A stretch of DNA of 19,613 bases from contig CAZGSG010000099.1 in NCBI GenBank assembly GCA_964528095.1, forward strand, positions 1 to 19,613, given 5' to 3'. Within the stretch, counting starts at the first letter, position 1; each line of letters opens with the position of its first letter. The notes beneath the pieces are model-generated. The model made no database searches and was not told where the DNA came from. It worked only from the letters and a program-made list of their open reading frames with translations. Origin of the DNA: CAZGSG01 sp964528095. Its GTDB lineage: Bacteria; Bacteroidota; Bacteroidia; Chitinophagales; Chitinophagaceae. This document shows, piece by piece, positions 7,504-13,880 of this stretch. The translations under genes were made by a program, and so were the position numbers.

Positions 7504-7505
7504 AA
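7472..7505 (-). promoter_or_regulatory. Likely promoter of the kinase-regulator operon
   Basis: TTTTG (7505-7501), a 21-base spacer and TACTTTAG (7479-7472) match the Bacteroidota promoter form TTTG-N17-23-TAnnTTTG with one base off. The predicted transcript begins near 7465, so translation would start at the TTG at 7458, almost leaderless. Confidence 0.5.
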
Positions 7506-7513
7506 TGTTGCGG

Positions 7514-7545
7514 AAAAAAATAAGGCAAGGAGTACTTGCCTTATT
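7514..7545 (-). terminator. Rho-independent terminator of the small peptide gene
   Basis: A perfect 11-bp stem (AATAAGGCAAG with CTTGCCTTATT) with a 5-nt loop is followed, in the minus direction, by seven T residues. It sits 8 bases after the stop of the 7554-7736 gene and just before the kinase operon promoter, so it separates the two units. Confidence 0.9.
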
Positions 7546-7553
7546 CGTCAGCT

Positions 7554-7736
7554 TTAATTGCCGCCGCCAGGTGGTGGCGGAGGTATTGGTGGTTTTGGCG
7601 GGGGATTTCCCGTTTCGCCACCCGTATCACCATTGGTAGTTACAATAACCGGACAATTATGTTCCGCCGCTGTATGCGTACAGTTAGGATTATGGCAAAA
7701 TAGTGCCCAATAAAATGCAATTATTATTTCAAGCAT
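7554..7736 (-). CDS. Small peptide with hydrophobic start and proline/glycine tail
   Basis: The product has 60 residues from the ATG at 7736. An upstream extension to 7859 in frame has no coding character, and the A/T-rich stretch before 7736 suits a Bacteroidota ribosome-binding region. Residues 1-15 (MLEIIIAFYWALFCH) form a short hydrophobic helix. A Cys/His-containing stretch follows (HNPNCTHTAAEHNCP), and the end is a low-complexity Pro/Gly run (PPPKPPIPPPPPGGGN). It is probably membrane-attached or exported. The dedicated terminator right after the stop supports a real transcript. Function unknown. Confidence 0.5.
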   Translation of the reverse strand: MLEIIIAFYWALFCHNPNCTHTAAEHNCPVIVTTNGDTGGETGNPPPKPPIPPPPPGGGN

Positions 7737-8083
7737 TTTTTTAAATTTTAAAATGTTAACAGAAATTGCAGCCGGTAATACACCGGTGCAGGTACCAGGC
7801 TGGCAGGAAGCGCTTCTTGCCAGGTGAAGAGGAGAGATGTTGTATACAAACCGGAGCATCCTCCCTTCATTTAATTTTCCGGTTTGTATCCGCCACCTTA
7901 AAAAATCAACCCTGTACAGATTGCCCCGTAGCTAATGGGGCCCCGGCTGATTGAGAAACAAAAATAATGTGAGCTAAAGGGGTGATAACTAAGTGCTTCC
8001 GGTAATTCCGGTTCTTCCGGTGGAATTCCGGTTCTTCCGGGTTTAACCTAAACACATCCGACAAACCATATAATCTTATTCAA
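7737..8083. promoter_or_regulatory. Structured intergenic region between divergent genes
   Basis: This 347-bp gap between divergent genes holds no gene but much symmetry: a 24-bp palindrome (7800-7823, 11 of 12 pairs, no loop), a 12-bp inverted repeat with a 22-nt loop (7844-7855 with 7878-7889), a GC hairpin (7923-7941), and a TTCCGGT-rich tandem array (7997-8040). I could not place a convincing -33/-7 promoter for either gene. The symmetry suggests regulator binding or RNA structure. Confidence 0.5.
7997..8040 (+). repeat. Short tandem array built on TTCCGG(T)
   Basis: TTCCGG occurs five times in 44 bases. Two units beginning AATTCCGGTTCTTCCGG start 20 bases apart (8004 and 8024). The array ends 43 bases before the start of the 8084 gene, a typical place for operator sites. 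The same TTCCGG core occurs at the arms of the 7844-7889 inverted repeat. Confidence 0.7.
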
Positions 8084-8977
8084 ATGTTTTTAGACTATCA
8101 GCAACGCTTACACCGGGAACTGGAGAAAAAAAAGAGTGCAAATACTTTATCGCTGCGCTTATCGCAACCAACGCCTGCAAAGCTGAAAGAGGAGTGTATA
8201 GTAAGATGCAGGCAAGGCTATAGCAGGAAAGATGAGGCCGTACTGAGTTCATTTTTTGGGCAACAGGCAGATGAAGCGGCATATGAAAAGGCGATCAATA
8301 AGTGCGATAAATTCAAACCTTTGCGCAGTTTTATCGATAATGAAACAAGTAAGCCGGACTCGAGAGTTATTGAATTGCTCGCCTGGCTTATTGATTTTGA
8401 ACCACGACCATATGATGACAGGGTGAATTACAATGATGATCTCGACGAGCTGAGAGCCCCGGCAAATGGGAAGAGAGTGGAGGTAACAGATAAGGTGGGC
8501 GAGCCTAAATCAGAAGCATATGGAGGAAAGGCTGAAGAAACCACGGAGGTAAAAAAGGCGCCCGATCCTGTTTTGCAAAAGAAGACGACTAAGCGAAAGA
8601 AGATTGTGCCTGTATTGATCATATGCATCTTGCTGTGTGCATGCGCGTACCTGTTTTGGGAAATGAAAAGAGGGCAATCAAATGAAGCCTGCATGTATTG
8701 GAATAATGATCATTATGAACAAATATCCTGCACCGCCAAATTGGGAGATGCCACCATTATTGCACTTGATACAGCAAAGCTGCATCATTTTAAAAGGATA
8801 ATGAATACCGATACAATTACTTTTAACTCTATAGGAAAGGTATGGTACATAAAGCTGAATGATAAGATCGAATGTTATACGTCAGGAGGAAATCATCCAA
8901 TGGAGACTAACCGGGTATTGAAACCAATTACTGATCATATCATCAGGACTTATTTTATGGCGGATTCAGCAAAATGA
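8084..8977 (+). CDS. Membrane-anchored protein of unknown function
   Basis: The protein has 297 residues. The N-terminal 110 form a soluble, probably cytoplasmic domain with a fairly characteristic series: QPTPAKLKEEC, then KDEAVLSSFFG, KFKPLRSFI and IELLAWLIDFEPRPY. A charged linker (115-173) ends in a basic patch (KKTTKRKK) that should stay inside. One membrane helix spans about 174-193 (VPVLIICILLCACAYLFW). The outer part of about 100 residues starts EACMYWNNDHYEQISC. The layout resembles a transmembrane signalling protein (DNA- or protein-binding inside, sensor outside) such as an anti-sigma-like or FecR-like design, but I do not recognise either domain. In my recollection, similar proteins recur in Chitinophagaceae. 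It converges with the next gene, two bases apart. Confidence 0.75.
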   Translation: MFLDYQQRLHRELEKKKSANTLSLRLSQPTPAKLKEECIVRCRQGYSRKDEAVLSSFFGQQADEAAYEKAINKCDKFKPLRSFIDNETSKPDSRVIELLAWLIDFEPRPYDDRVNYNDDLDELRAPANGKRVEVTDKVGEPKSEAYGGKAEETTEVKKAPDPVLQKKTTKRKKIVPVLIICILLCACAYLFWEMKRGQSNEACMYWNNDHYEQISCTAKLGDATIIALDTAKLHHFKRIMNTDTITFNSIGKVWYIKLNDKIECYTSGGNHPMETNRVLKPITDHIIRTYFMADSAK

Positions 8978-8979
8978 AG

Positions 8980-9210
8980 TTAATAGCAGTACCCACAGGG
9001 CCGTCTTTTATATTTTACTTTTTCCGTGCTGATGTCCACTGTATCGATTTTGTGCGTGCAGCTCTTAAGGCCCGGACAGTTTGAGTTGTTGTGATATGCA
9101 TAAGCTGTACTGCTTACACAGACGTATATCTTCTGCTCAACGGCCTTATCGGGCTGTTTACAGGCTGGCAATATTAAAAGAAACAATATAAGAGCTATCG
9201 GTAAGCGCAT
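8980..9210 (-). CDS. Small Cys-rich lipoprotein, putative metal-binding
   Basis: The product has 76 residues. The N-terminus MRLPIALILFLLILPAC is a signal peptide with a lipobox Cys at 17. The mature part has the ordered set YVC, AYH, CPGLKSCTHKI and CGYC. This pattern of His and Cys is shared by a family of short exported Bacteroidota proteins (AYHxxxxCxGLxxC...CxxC) in my recollection and fits a zinc-type site or two disulfides. No function is known. It is convergent with the 8084 gene. A degenerate copy of the ter palindrome lies 48 bases upstream (9258-9273) and matches best (14 of 16) when read on this gene's strand, though I find no good -7 box for it. Confidence 0.75.
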   Translation of the reverse strand: MRLPIALILFLLILPACKQPDKAVEQKIYVCVSSTAYAYHNNSNCPGLKSCTHKIDTVDISTEKVKYKRRPCGYCY

Positions 9211-9386
9211 ATACTCCGTTAGGCCAGACGAATGTCTTACTTATACAAGTAAGGCTGTTACGGGAAACCATAAGCTGAGCCCGTTAAGGATTTTTAAATT
9301 GCATGCTGATCGTTTCAGTAAGCCTTTATTGTTATGGCTAAAAGCCCGGGCTTCTGAAAAATTAAATTAACTGCAAAAACGTACTC
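9211..9386. promoter_or_regulatory. Divergent intergenic region with a palindromic site
   Basis: TTACGGGAAACCATAA at 9258-9273 resembles the ter-operon palindrome (14 of 16 on the minus strand, 12 of 16 on the plus strand). On the plus side a partial -7 box TAAATTG (9295-9301) follows after 21 bases. A 7-bp hairpin (9236-9253) and a 12-bp palindrome AAGCCCGGGCTT (9342-9353) are also present. Confidence 0.4.
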
Positions 9387-10091
9387 ATGAAAAAGTGCTC
9401 ATTAATTATCGTAGTTATTTTGTCAGTACTTTCATCTTCCGGTCAGCAGAAGATAAGTATTCCTGCTGGTTTGGATAAAAACAGTACAGTAAAATGGAAG
9501 GATCGTGACAAGATGGATAAGGACAGTGTCCTTTCGTCGGAGCGTTCAGCGCAACAATTACAAAATCAGCAAAAGGTAATAGTGGCGCAAAAAACCGCGG
9601 ATAGTATAGCCTACCTGGATCGGATTAGAGGATTTTATTTTGTCAATAAAGAATATGCACTGTTTCGGGAGAAGCCGGCGATCAGCAGCAAAGTGATCGG
9701 CCGGATTTATGCAGGCTCTTATGTAAAAGTGCTGGGATACAGTGAAGGTTCAACTTTCATAAAAGTAAAGCTGGAAGATATAATTGGCTACATCGATCAG
9801 GCTGAGTTGGTGGATGACTTAGACAAATTAACTACCGGCAGGTCAGAGTTGGGCGTCTATAAGTCCCGGCAATACTATAAGTTTATACCGAACTATGACT
9901 ATGCTCCTGAGAAAGAGATACCTTATTCAGTGCCGGTGCGATCTTCTTATACGTCGCCGAATGAAAAATCGACCCCAAAGAAACAAAACTATTCCACTTC
10001 CCGCAATTACATCCGCGGGCCACGCGGTGGTTGCTATTATATTTCTACTAATAATACCAAAGTATATGTAGACAGGGGGCTCTGTCAGTAG
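9387..10091 (+). CDS. Secreted SH3-like protein with a C-terminal basic adaptor-like motif
   Basis: The protein has 234 residues. A signal peptide covers 1-19 (MKKCSLIIVVILSVLSSSG). A polar helical stretch follows, then a bacterial SH3-type barrel at about 90-148 (FREKPAISSKVIGRIYAG, with the GYIDQAELV end strand). A Ser/Pro/Tyr-rich linker leads to the last 30 residues, YIRGPRGGCYYISTNN then KVYVDRGLC. That ending resembles the PBCV-type basic adaptor motif (GPRGGxYYIxxxGxKxYV), a small module found at the ends of surface or DNA-linked proteins. Bacterial SH3 domains usually bind cell wall, so the protein probably acts at the periplasmic face or peptidoglycan. Partner and role are unknown. 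The gene follows the 9258 palindrome. Confidence 0.75.
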   Translation: MKKCSLIIVVILSVLSSSGQQKISIPAGLDKNSTVKWKDRDKMDKDSVLSSERSAQQLQNQQKVIVAQKTADSIAYLDRIRGFYFVNKEYALFREKPAISSKVIGRIYAGSYVKVLGYSEGSTFIKVKLEDIIGYIDQAELVDDLDKLTTGRSELGVYKSRQYYKFIPNYDYAPEKEIPYSVPVRSSYTSPNEKSTPKKQNYSTSRNYIRGPRGGCYYISTNNTKVYVDRGLCQ

Positions 10092-10135
10092 CGACTTTAT
10101 AATTTCAATAATTCTTAGGCGAAATCTTCTGCATC

Positions 10136-10435
10136 ATGAAAATAATAGCTGCCCTGTTTGTTCTGCTTGTGGTGTTGACCTCCCGCAATTCTAACAGTAA
10201 CCAAGTCAACGATCTGAAAATAAAGGTAGCCCGGCTGGACAATAAAGTTGATTCGCTTATCTATATATTGACAAGATATTCAGGAGTAGGCCCCAATACT
10301 GATACTACCGGCAGCGCATTGAAGCGAAAGAACAGGTTCGTTTCTTCCGCTCAATGTAAGGCAATTACACGAAAAGGGGTTCAGTGTTCAAAAAAGGTGA
10401 GGTCTAATGGCTATTGCAGGCAACATGGGGGATGA
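10136..10435 (+). CDS. Small exported protein with a C-terminal Cys/His motif
   Basis: The product has 99 residues. A hydrophobic N-terminal segment (MKIIAALFVLLVVLTS) acts as signal or anchor and has no lipobox Cys. A short coiled coil follows (residues 23-46: VNDLKIKVARLDNKVDSLIYI) and then a polar linker. The last 30 residues, QCKAITRKGVQCSKKVRSNG then YCRQHGG, form the pattern CxAxTxxGxxCxxx...YCxxH, a compact zinc-binding-like module seen at the ends of many phage and bacterial proteins (DUF5763-type). It follows the SH3-protein gene by 44 bases in the same direction, so the two may share a transcript. Function unknown. Confidence 0.7.
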   Translation: MKIIAALFVLLVVLTSRNSNSNQVNDLKIKVARLDNKVDSLIYILTRYSGVGPNTDTTGSALKRKNRFVSSAQCKAITRKGVQCSKKVRSNGYCRQHGG

Positions 10436-10470
10436 GACCGGTTAGCTATAATTTACAATTTTCCTTTTGC

Positions 10471-10515
10471 TTACGGTTTACCGTAAAAATAAGATCTAAC
10501 CACCTGTTAGTTTTG
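10471..10515 (+). promoter_or_regulatory. Operator-like palindrome plus -7 box, copy 1
   Basis: TTACGGTTTACCGTAA (10471-10486) is a perfect 7-bp inverted repeat around TT; it can also be read as two direct heptamers, TTACGGT and TTACCGT. After 21 bases comes TAGTTTTG (10508-10515), a perfect TAnnTTTG box. The ATG of the next gene is 28 bases further on. There is no TTTG -33 element; the palindrome sits there instead. Confidence 0.65.
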
Positions 10516-10543
10516 AAATGTCAACCAAACAAAACTAATAGTT

Positions 10544-10861
10544 ATGTTCATTGCATTAAAGCCACAGAAAAAAGCGGGTTTTCTTAAATCGCTCTCCTTT
10601 CAACTGTGTAACATTTTTCTTTTACTTTCTTCACTGTACATCTTACCTGGTTGTGGTAGCGACAAGGATGCAGGCGCATGGGCCAATTTCAAGCCCCTGA
10701 GTAAAATTGATAAGCATATCCAAGGATACTATGAAGCGTCGCTGGGGGAAGCTGCTAATTCTACAAATGGGAACCCTGCGGTATATGTTGATTTTTCTGA
10801 TGGCTTGGTACAGGCTTATAAGGGGAATGAAAACGTACAGATTGTACCGGCTATCGCCTAA
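10544..10861 (+). CDS. Small lipoprotein, perhaps the N-terminal part of a longer family
   Basis: The product has 105 residues. The first 37 hold a long hydrophobic stretch ending in a lipobox-like Cys (LYILPGC), so it should be an exported lipoprotein; the basic start (KPQKKAGFLKS) is rather long for one. The mature part contains SKIDKHIQGYYEASLGEA, then the compact strand AVYVDFSDGLVQAYKGN, and stops soon after. The last motif looks like the first strand of a larger Asp-centred domain (actin-like or vWA-like), so the gene could be a truncated member of a longer family; I cannot confirm this. It lies between the two perfect copies of the palindrome, just upstream of the ter operon and in the same direction. 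Confidence 0.6.
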   Translation: MFIALKPQKKAGFLKSLSFQLCNIFLLLSSLYILPGCGSDKDAGAWANFKPLSKIDKHIQGYYEASLGEAANSTNGNPAVYVDFSDGLVQAYKGNENVQIVPAIA

Positions 10862-10888
10862 AATAACGTAATGAAGTTTTGTTACCGG

Positions 10889-10932
10889 TTACGGTTTACC
10901 GTAAAAAAGAAAAGGGTAGCATATTACTTTTA
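10889..10932 (+). promoter_or_regulatory. Operator-like palindrome plus -7 box before the ter operon, copy 2
   Basis: The same 16 bases as copy 1 occur at 10889-10904, again followed by an A-run. Here they are preceded by TTACCGG, giving three heptamers in a row. Twenty bases later comes TACTTTTA (10925-10932), one base from TAnnTTTG. The first ter gene starts 83 bases after the box, leaving a leader of about 78 nt. Confidence 0.65.
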
Positions 10933-11015
10933 AAAACGAAAATACTTCTATCACTCAGAACTTAAATGCTGTTCCTAATAACACATTGCATTAATAAAAA
11001 TTAAATTTTCTCCAA

Positions 11016-11678
11016 ATGGTTTTAAACTTGGTAAAAGGACAAACCGAATCTATTTCGGCGTCCATTGCAAAACTGCGGGTTGGCCTGGGATGGGAGCCCA
11101 ATGAAAGTCTCTCGAATTATGAATTTGATCTCGACGTGTCTGCATTCCTTTTAGGTGCCAGTGGAAAAGTGATTAATGAGAACTATTTGGTTTTTTATAA
11201 TTCAGATCTGAGAGTAACACCTGATAATTTATTCTACGTTCAACATTATAACCCTTCAAAATATCCCAACCGGGAGAATGATTACAGGTTGAAAACAAGA
11301 CCAGTAGATCCTGAATTTTCTGTTCATGGTTCTATTGATGACACTTCGGGAAACGTAAGCGATGGAGGTGACGACGAGAACCTGAACATTGACCTGGATA
11401 AAGTTTCAAAACAGGTACATGAAATAATTATTGTAGCATCTATTTACGAGCATGAGAAAAGAAGACAAAATTTTGGACAGGTTGATGATTCCTATATTTC
11501 GATATATGACGAGAAGCAAAATAATATGCTGTACAAGTATGAGCTCAATGAAGATTTCTCTACCTGCACAGCAATTGAATTCTGCCGCATTTATCGCCGT
11601 GGAGCAGAATGGAAAGTACAAGCTACAGGCATTGGGCACAACAACGGTTTGAACGGCCCTATCTCAAAATATATTTAA
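11016..11678 (+). CDS. TerD-family protein with an internal insertion
   Basis: The protein has 220 residues, about 30 longer than usual TerD. The family landmarks are present: NLVKGQTESI at the start, VGLGWEP, FDLDVSAFLLG (Ca2+-type Asp cluster), LVFYN, DGGDDENLNIDLDKV (second acidic site), then RRQNFGQVDDSYISI, YELNEDFSTCTAIEF and GAEWKVQATG. Between LVFYN and the acidic site lies an extra stretch of about 45 residues rich in Asn, Tyr, Pro and Arg (roughly 72-116) instead of the short EHSGD-type turn. TerD proteins are cytoplasmic Ca2+-binding proteins tied to tellurite, phage and stress responses; their precise activity is not settled. This is the first gene of the ter operon, 10 bases before the next. 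Confidence 0.92.
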   Translation: MVLNLVKGQTESISASIAKLRVGLGWEPNESLSNYEFDLDVSAFLLGASGKVINENYLVFYNSDLRVTPDNLFYVQHYNPSKYPNRENDYRLKTRPVDPEFSVHGSIDDTSGNVSDGGDDENLNIDLDKVSKQVHEIIIVASIYEHEKRRQNFGQVDDSYISIYDEKQNNMLYKYELNEDFSTCTAIEFCRIYRRGAEWKVQATGIGHNNGLNGPISKYI

Positions 11679-11688
11679 AACAAAAACT

Positions 11689-12294
11689 ATGGCAATTAAC
11701 CTTCAAAAGGGTGGAGATAAACACTCTATTAATCTTGTAAAATCGACCGGCACCGGTACTTCTCTATTAATTCATGCCAACTTAAACTGGAACCAGGAAA
11801 AGAAAAAAGGCATTCTTTCCTTTTTAGGTGGTAGCCAAAGCGCTGATCTTGACCTGGGTTGTATGTATGAAATGCGTGATGGTAGCAAAGGAGTAATACA
11901 ACCTATGGGTAACAACTTTTGCGCGAAATCTACTGCACCCGTTATATTTCTCGGTAAGGACGACAGGGACGGTGGCGCTGCTGATGGCGAAAACATGACG
12001 GTATTCAAGCCCGAACTCGTTAACCGGATATTATTCTTCGGGCTGTTATATGCCGCCGCAAATGATTTTACTGCAGTAAATGGCAGAATGTTCTTTAAGA
12101 TCAGCAATGGTGAACAGGTTAATCTAAACTTAGACAATGCAGGGTTAAACAAAAAGTTTTGTGCAGCTGCACTTATAGAAAACAAAAGCGGCAACCTGAC
12201 CATCAGTAAAGAAGCAAAGTATTTTAATGGCCATAGAGAGGCTGATCAATATTATGGCTTTGGTTTTACCTGGAAAACAGGTACTAAAGACTAA
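11689..12294 (+). CDS. TerA-like TerD-superfamily protein
   Basis: The protein has 201 residues. It opens MAINLQKGGDKHSINLVKS, the usual start of this superfamily. SADLDLGCMYEMRDG then takes the place of the DLDxSAxLL strand, and FLGKDDRDGGAADGENM forms the acidic loop. The second half diverges from TerD: no EHSGD segment, and strands such as ILFFGLLYAAANDF, GRMFFKISNG and FCAAALIENKSGNL. This matches the TerA-type branch, where the calcium loops are partly changed. The next gene (HAD) starts two bases after its stop, so translation is probably coupled. TerA-type proteins accompany TerD in many Ter operons; no enzymatic activity is established. Confidence 0.85.
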   Translation: MAINLQKGGDKHSINLVKSTGTGTSLLIHANLNWNQEKKKGILSFLGGSQSADLDLGCMYEMRDGSKGVIQPMGNNFCAKSTAPVIFLGKDDRDGGAADGENMTVFKPELVNRILFFGLLYAAANDFTAVNGRMFFKISNGEQVNLNLDNAGLNKKFCAAALIENKSGNLTISKEAKYFNGHREADQYYGFGFTWKTGTKD

Positions 12295-12296
12295 GT

Positions 12297-13013
12297 ATGT
12301 CTGTAAGTACTATACATATCAAGGCCATTAAGCACTTCTCGTTTGATCTCTGGCTGACCCTGATCAAATCAAATCCGTTTTTCAAAGAACAACGAGCTTA
12401 TTATTTCTATAAAAATTTCAACAGGAAAGATAGGTCTGTAGAAGAGATCAAATTTATATTTCAAAACGTGGATATGCTCTGTAATGCAATGAACGAAAAA
12501 ACAGGAAAGAGTATTTCCGCCGAAGAGATGTACCTCATGGCTGTTTACCAGGTAAATGAATCAACAGAAATAATCAAGGATCTGGATCTGGGTTCATTGT
12601 ATAGCGATATGGAGCGCTTGGTGCTTCAATACATGCCAGCAATCTTTAGTGATGAAACCTTAGAAACGCTGGACAGGATAAAAAACAGGCCAGGCATTAC
12701 ACTTAATATTTTAAGCAATACCGCTTTTATCAAGGGATCTACTTTAAAAAAAGTAAATAGTCATTTAGACATTTCCCAATATTTCGATTTTGAGATCTAT
12801 TCTGATGAAGTAGGTATATCAAAGCCTAATATTGAGATCTATGATCAGTTAATTGAACAGGTATATCGTTTAAGACGGGACGCGATTGAACTGGGGGAGA
12901 TTATTCATGTAGGAGACAGCTACAATGCTGATATTTCAGGTGCGCAAAAAGCAGGTATACATTCTTTTCAAATAAATACAAATCATCAATCAATAATCCA
13001 TTTACTAAACTAA
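12297..13013 (+). CDS. HAD-superfamily hydrolase of the ter operon
   Basis: The protein has 238 residues. HAD motifs appear in order: motif I FSFDLWLT with nucleophile Asp17, a helical cap (25-125), motif II LSNTAF (Ser140, Asn141, Thr142), motif III Lys176 in SKPN, and motif IV HVGDSYNAD (Asp207, Asp212). In motif I the second Asp of DxDxT, the usual acid/base of phosphatases, is Trp19. That places it closer to dehalogenase-like members or enzymes with another proton donor. The fold and metal site look intact. HAD proteins of this form sit with PRTases in the nucleotide-like metabolite module reported for Ter systems, so it may dephosphorylate a PRPP-derived product. The stop overlaps the next start by one base. 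Confidence 0.9.
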   Translation: MSVSTIHIKAIKHFSFDLWLTLIKSNPFFKEQRAYYFYKNFNRKDRSVEEIKFIFQNVDMLCNAMNEKTGKSISAEEMYLMAVYQVNESTEIIKDLDLGSLYSDMERLVLQYMPAIFSDETLETLDRIKNRPGITLNILSNTAFIKGSTLKKVNSHLDISQYFDFEIYSDEVGISKPNIEIYDQLIEQVYRLRRDAIELGEIIHVGDSYNADISGAQKAGIHSFQINTNHQSIIHLLN

Positions 13014-13855
13014 TGCAAACCGTTTACTCTTTACATTCAATCACAAAAAATCATCATTTCCCTTTTGATGCTACTGCTTATAGCCGGTTCAAATTTGGCG
13101 ATGATCAGACTGCTGAAGTTTTTGGAATTGCCCTTGCCAAAGGATTTATTAAGGATCAACTGAGAATTAAGAGCGATACAGAGCAGATCGTGGTGATCTC
13201 CAGCCCTTACTCATTTATCCCCACAGCCACATTTGCCCTGAAGGATCATTTTGTAAGTGAGTTAAATAAATGGTTGGTGGGCCAAGGCAAACCAGTGGTA
13301 CAGGAAACTAAGATACACAGGTCGATCACCTACAAAGATGACTACGGAGAGCTGGATGCAGAACAACGGATGAATTTGATTGGCAACGATACTTTTCATA
13401 TTGATCGATCTTTTTTGACAAACAAAACCCTGGTGTTTTTAGATGATATTAAAATCACCGGTAGTCATGAACGAATGATCCAAAAGATGCTGCAGGAATT
13501 TAAACTGACTAACAAAGTTTATCTGTTGTATTATGCCGAGCTGGTCAATAAACAGATACACCCCAATATTGAAAATACCCTTAACTATTATAGTGTCAAA
13601 TCCATATTTGATCTAAACAAGATCGTCCAGCAGGATCGATTTCGCATTAACACAAGACTGGTGAAATATGTGTTGAATTGTGGAGAAGATCAGTTCCTCG
13701 TATTCATGCAGAACCAAAGTAACTACTTTTTAAACCTTGTTTACAATATGGCTATAGGGAACGGGTATCATTTGATTGAAGCATACTCTAAAAATATTAC
13801 TGCTTTGAAAAACCTGGTTACGAGTGATCGGGCAATGAGTAAAGCACTATTATAA
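13013..13855 (+). CDS. Phosphoribosyltransferase-like protein of the ter operon
   Basis: The protein has 280 residues. The PRPP-binding loop is clear: TLVFLDDIKITGSHERM (about 139-155), four hydrophobic residues, Asp144-Asp145 and the T149-G150-S151 phosphate-binding turn, the type I PRTase signature. Before it lies VVISSPYSFIPTATFALKDHF (about 61-80), the other conserved block in Ter-linked PRTases. The remaining C-terminal 110 residues are helical and not recognised. The start codon overlaps the HAD stop (TAATG), so the pair is co-translated. Ter-linked PRTases are thought to build a nucleoside-like small molecule, often with ATP-grasp enzymes; none is seen in this window. Substrate unknown. 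Confidence 0.87.
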   Translation: MQTVYSLHSITKNHHFPFDATAYSRFKFGDDQTAEVFGIALAKGFIKDQLRIKSDTEQIVVISSPYSFIPTATFALKDHFVSELNKWLVGQGKPVVQETKIHRSITYKDDYGELDAEQRMNLIGNDTFHIDRSFLTNKTLVFLDDIKITGSHERMIQKMLQEFKLTNKVYLLYYAELVNKQIHPNIENTLNYYSVKSIFDLNKIVQQDRFRINTRLVKYVLNCGEDQFLVFMQNQSNYFLNLVYNMAIGNGYHLIEAYSKNITALKNLVTSDRAMSKALL

Positions 13856-13880
13856 TTTCTTTCATCAATAAATATTAATC

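Noticed and set aside
8035..8078. A possible fifth copy of the ter palindrome (TTCCGGGTTTAACCTAA) before the 8084 gene
   Set aside because: It needs an extra base to align, the spacing to a -7 box differs (18 nt) and the box (TAATCTTA) is poor.
10471..10490. The palindromes at 10471 and 10889 as transcription terminators
   Set aside because: The stems are followed by A-runs on the plus strand, and on the minus strand the U-run would precede the stem, so neither direction fits a terminator.
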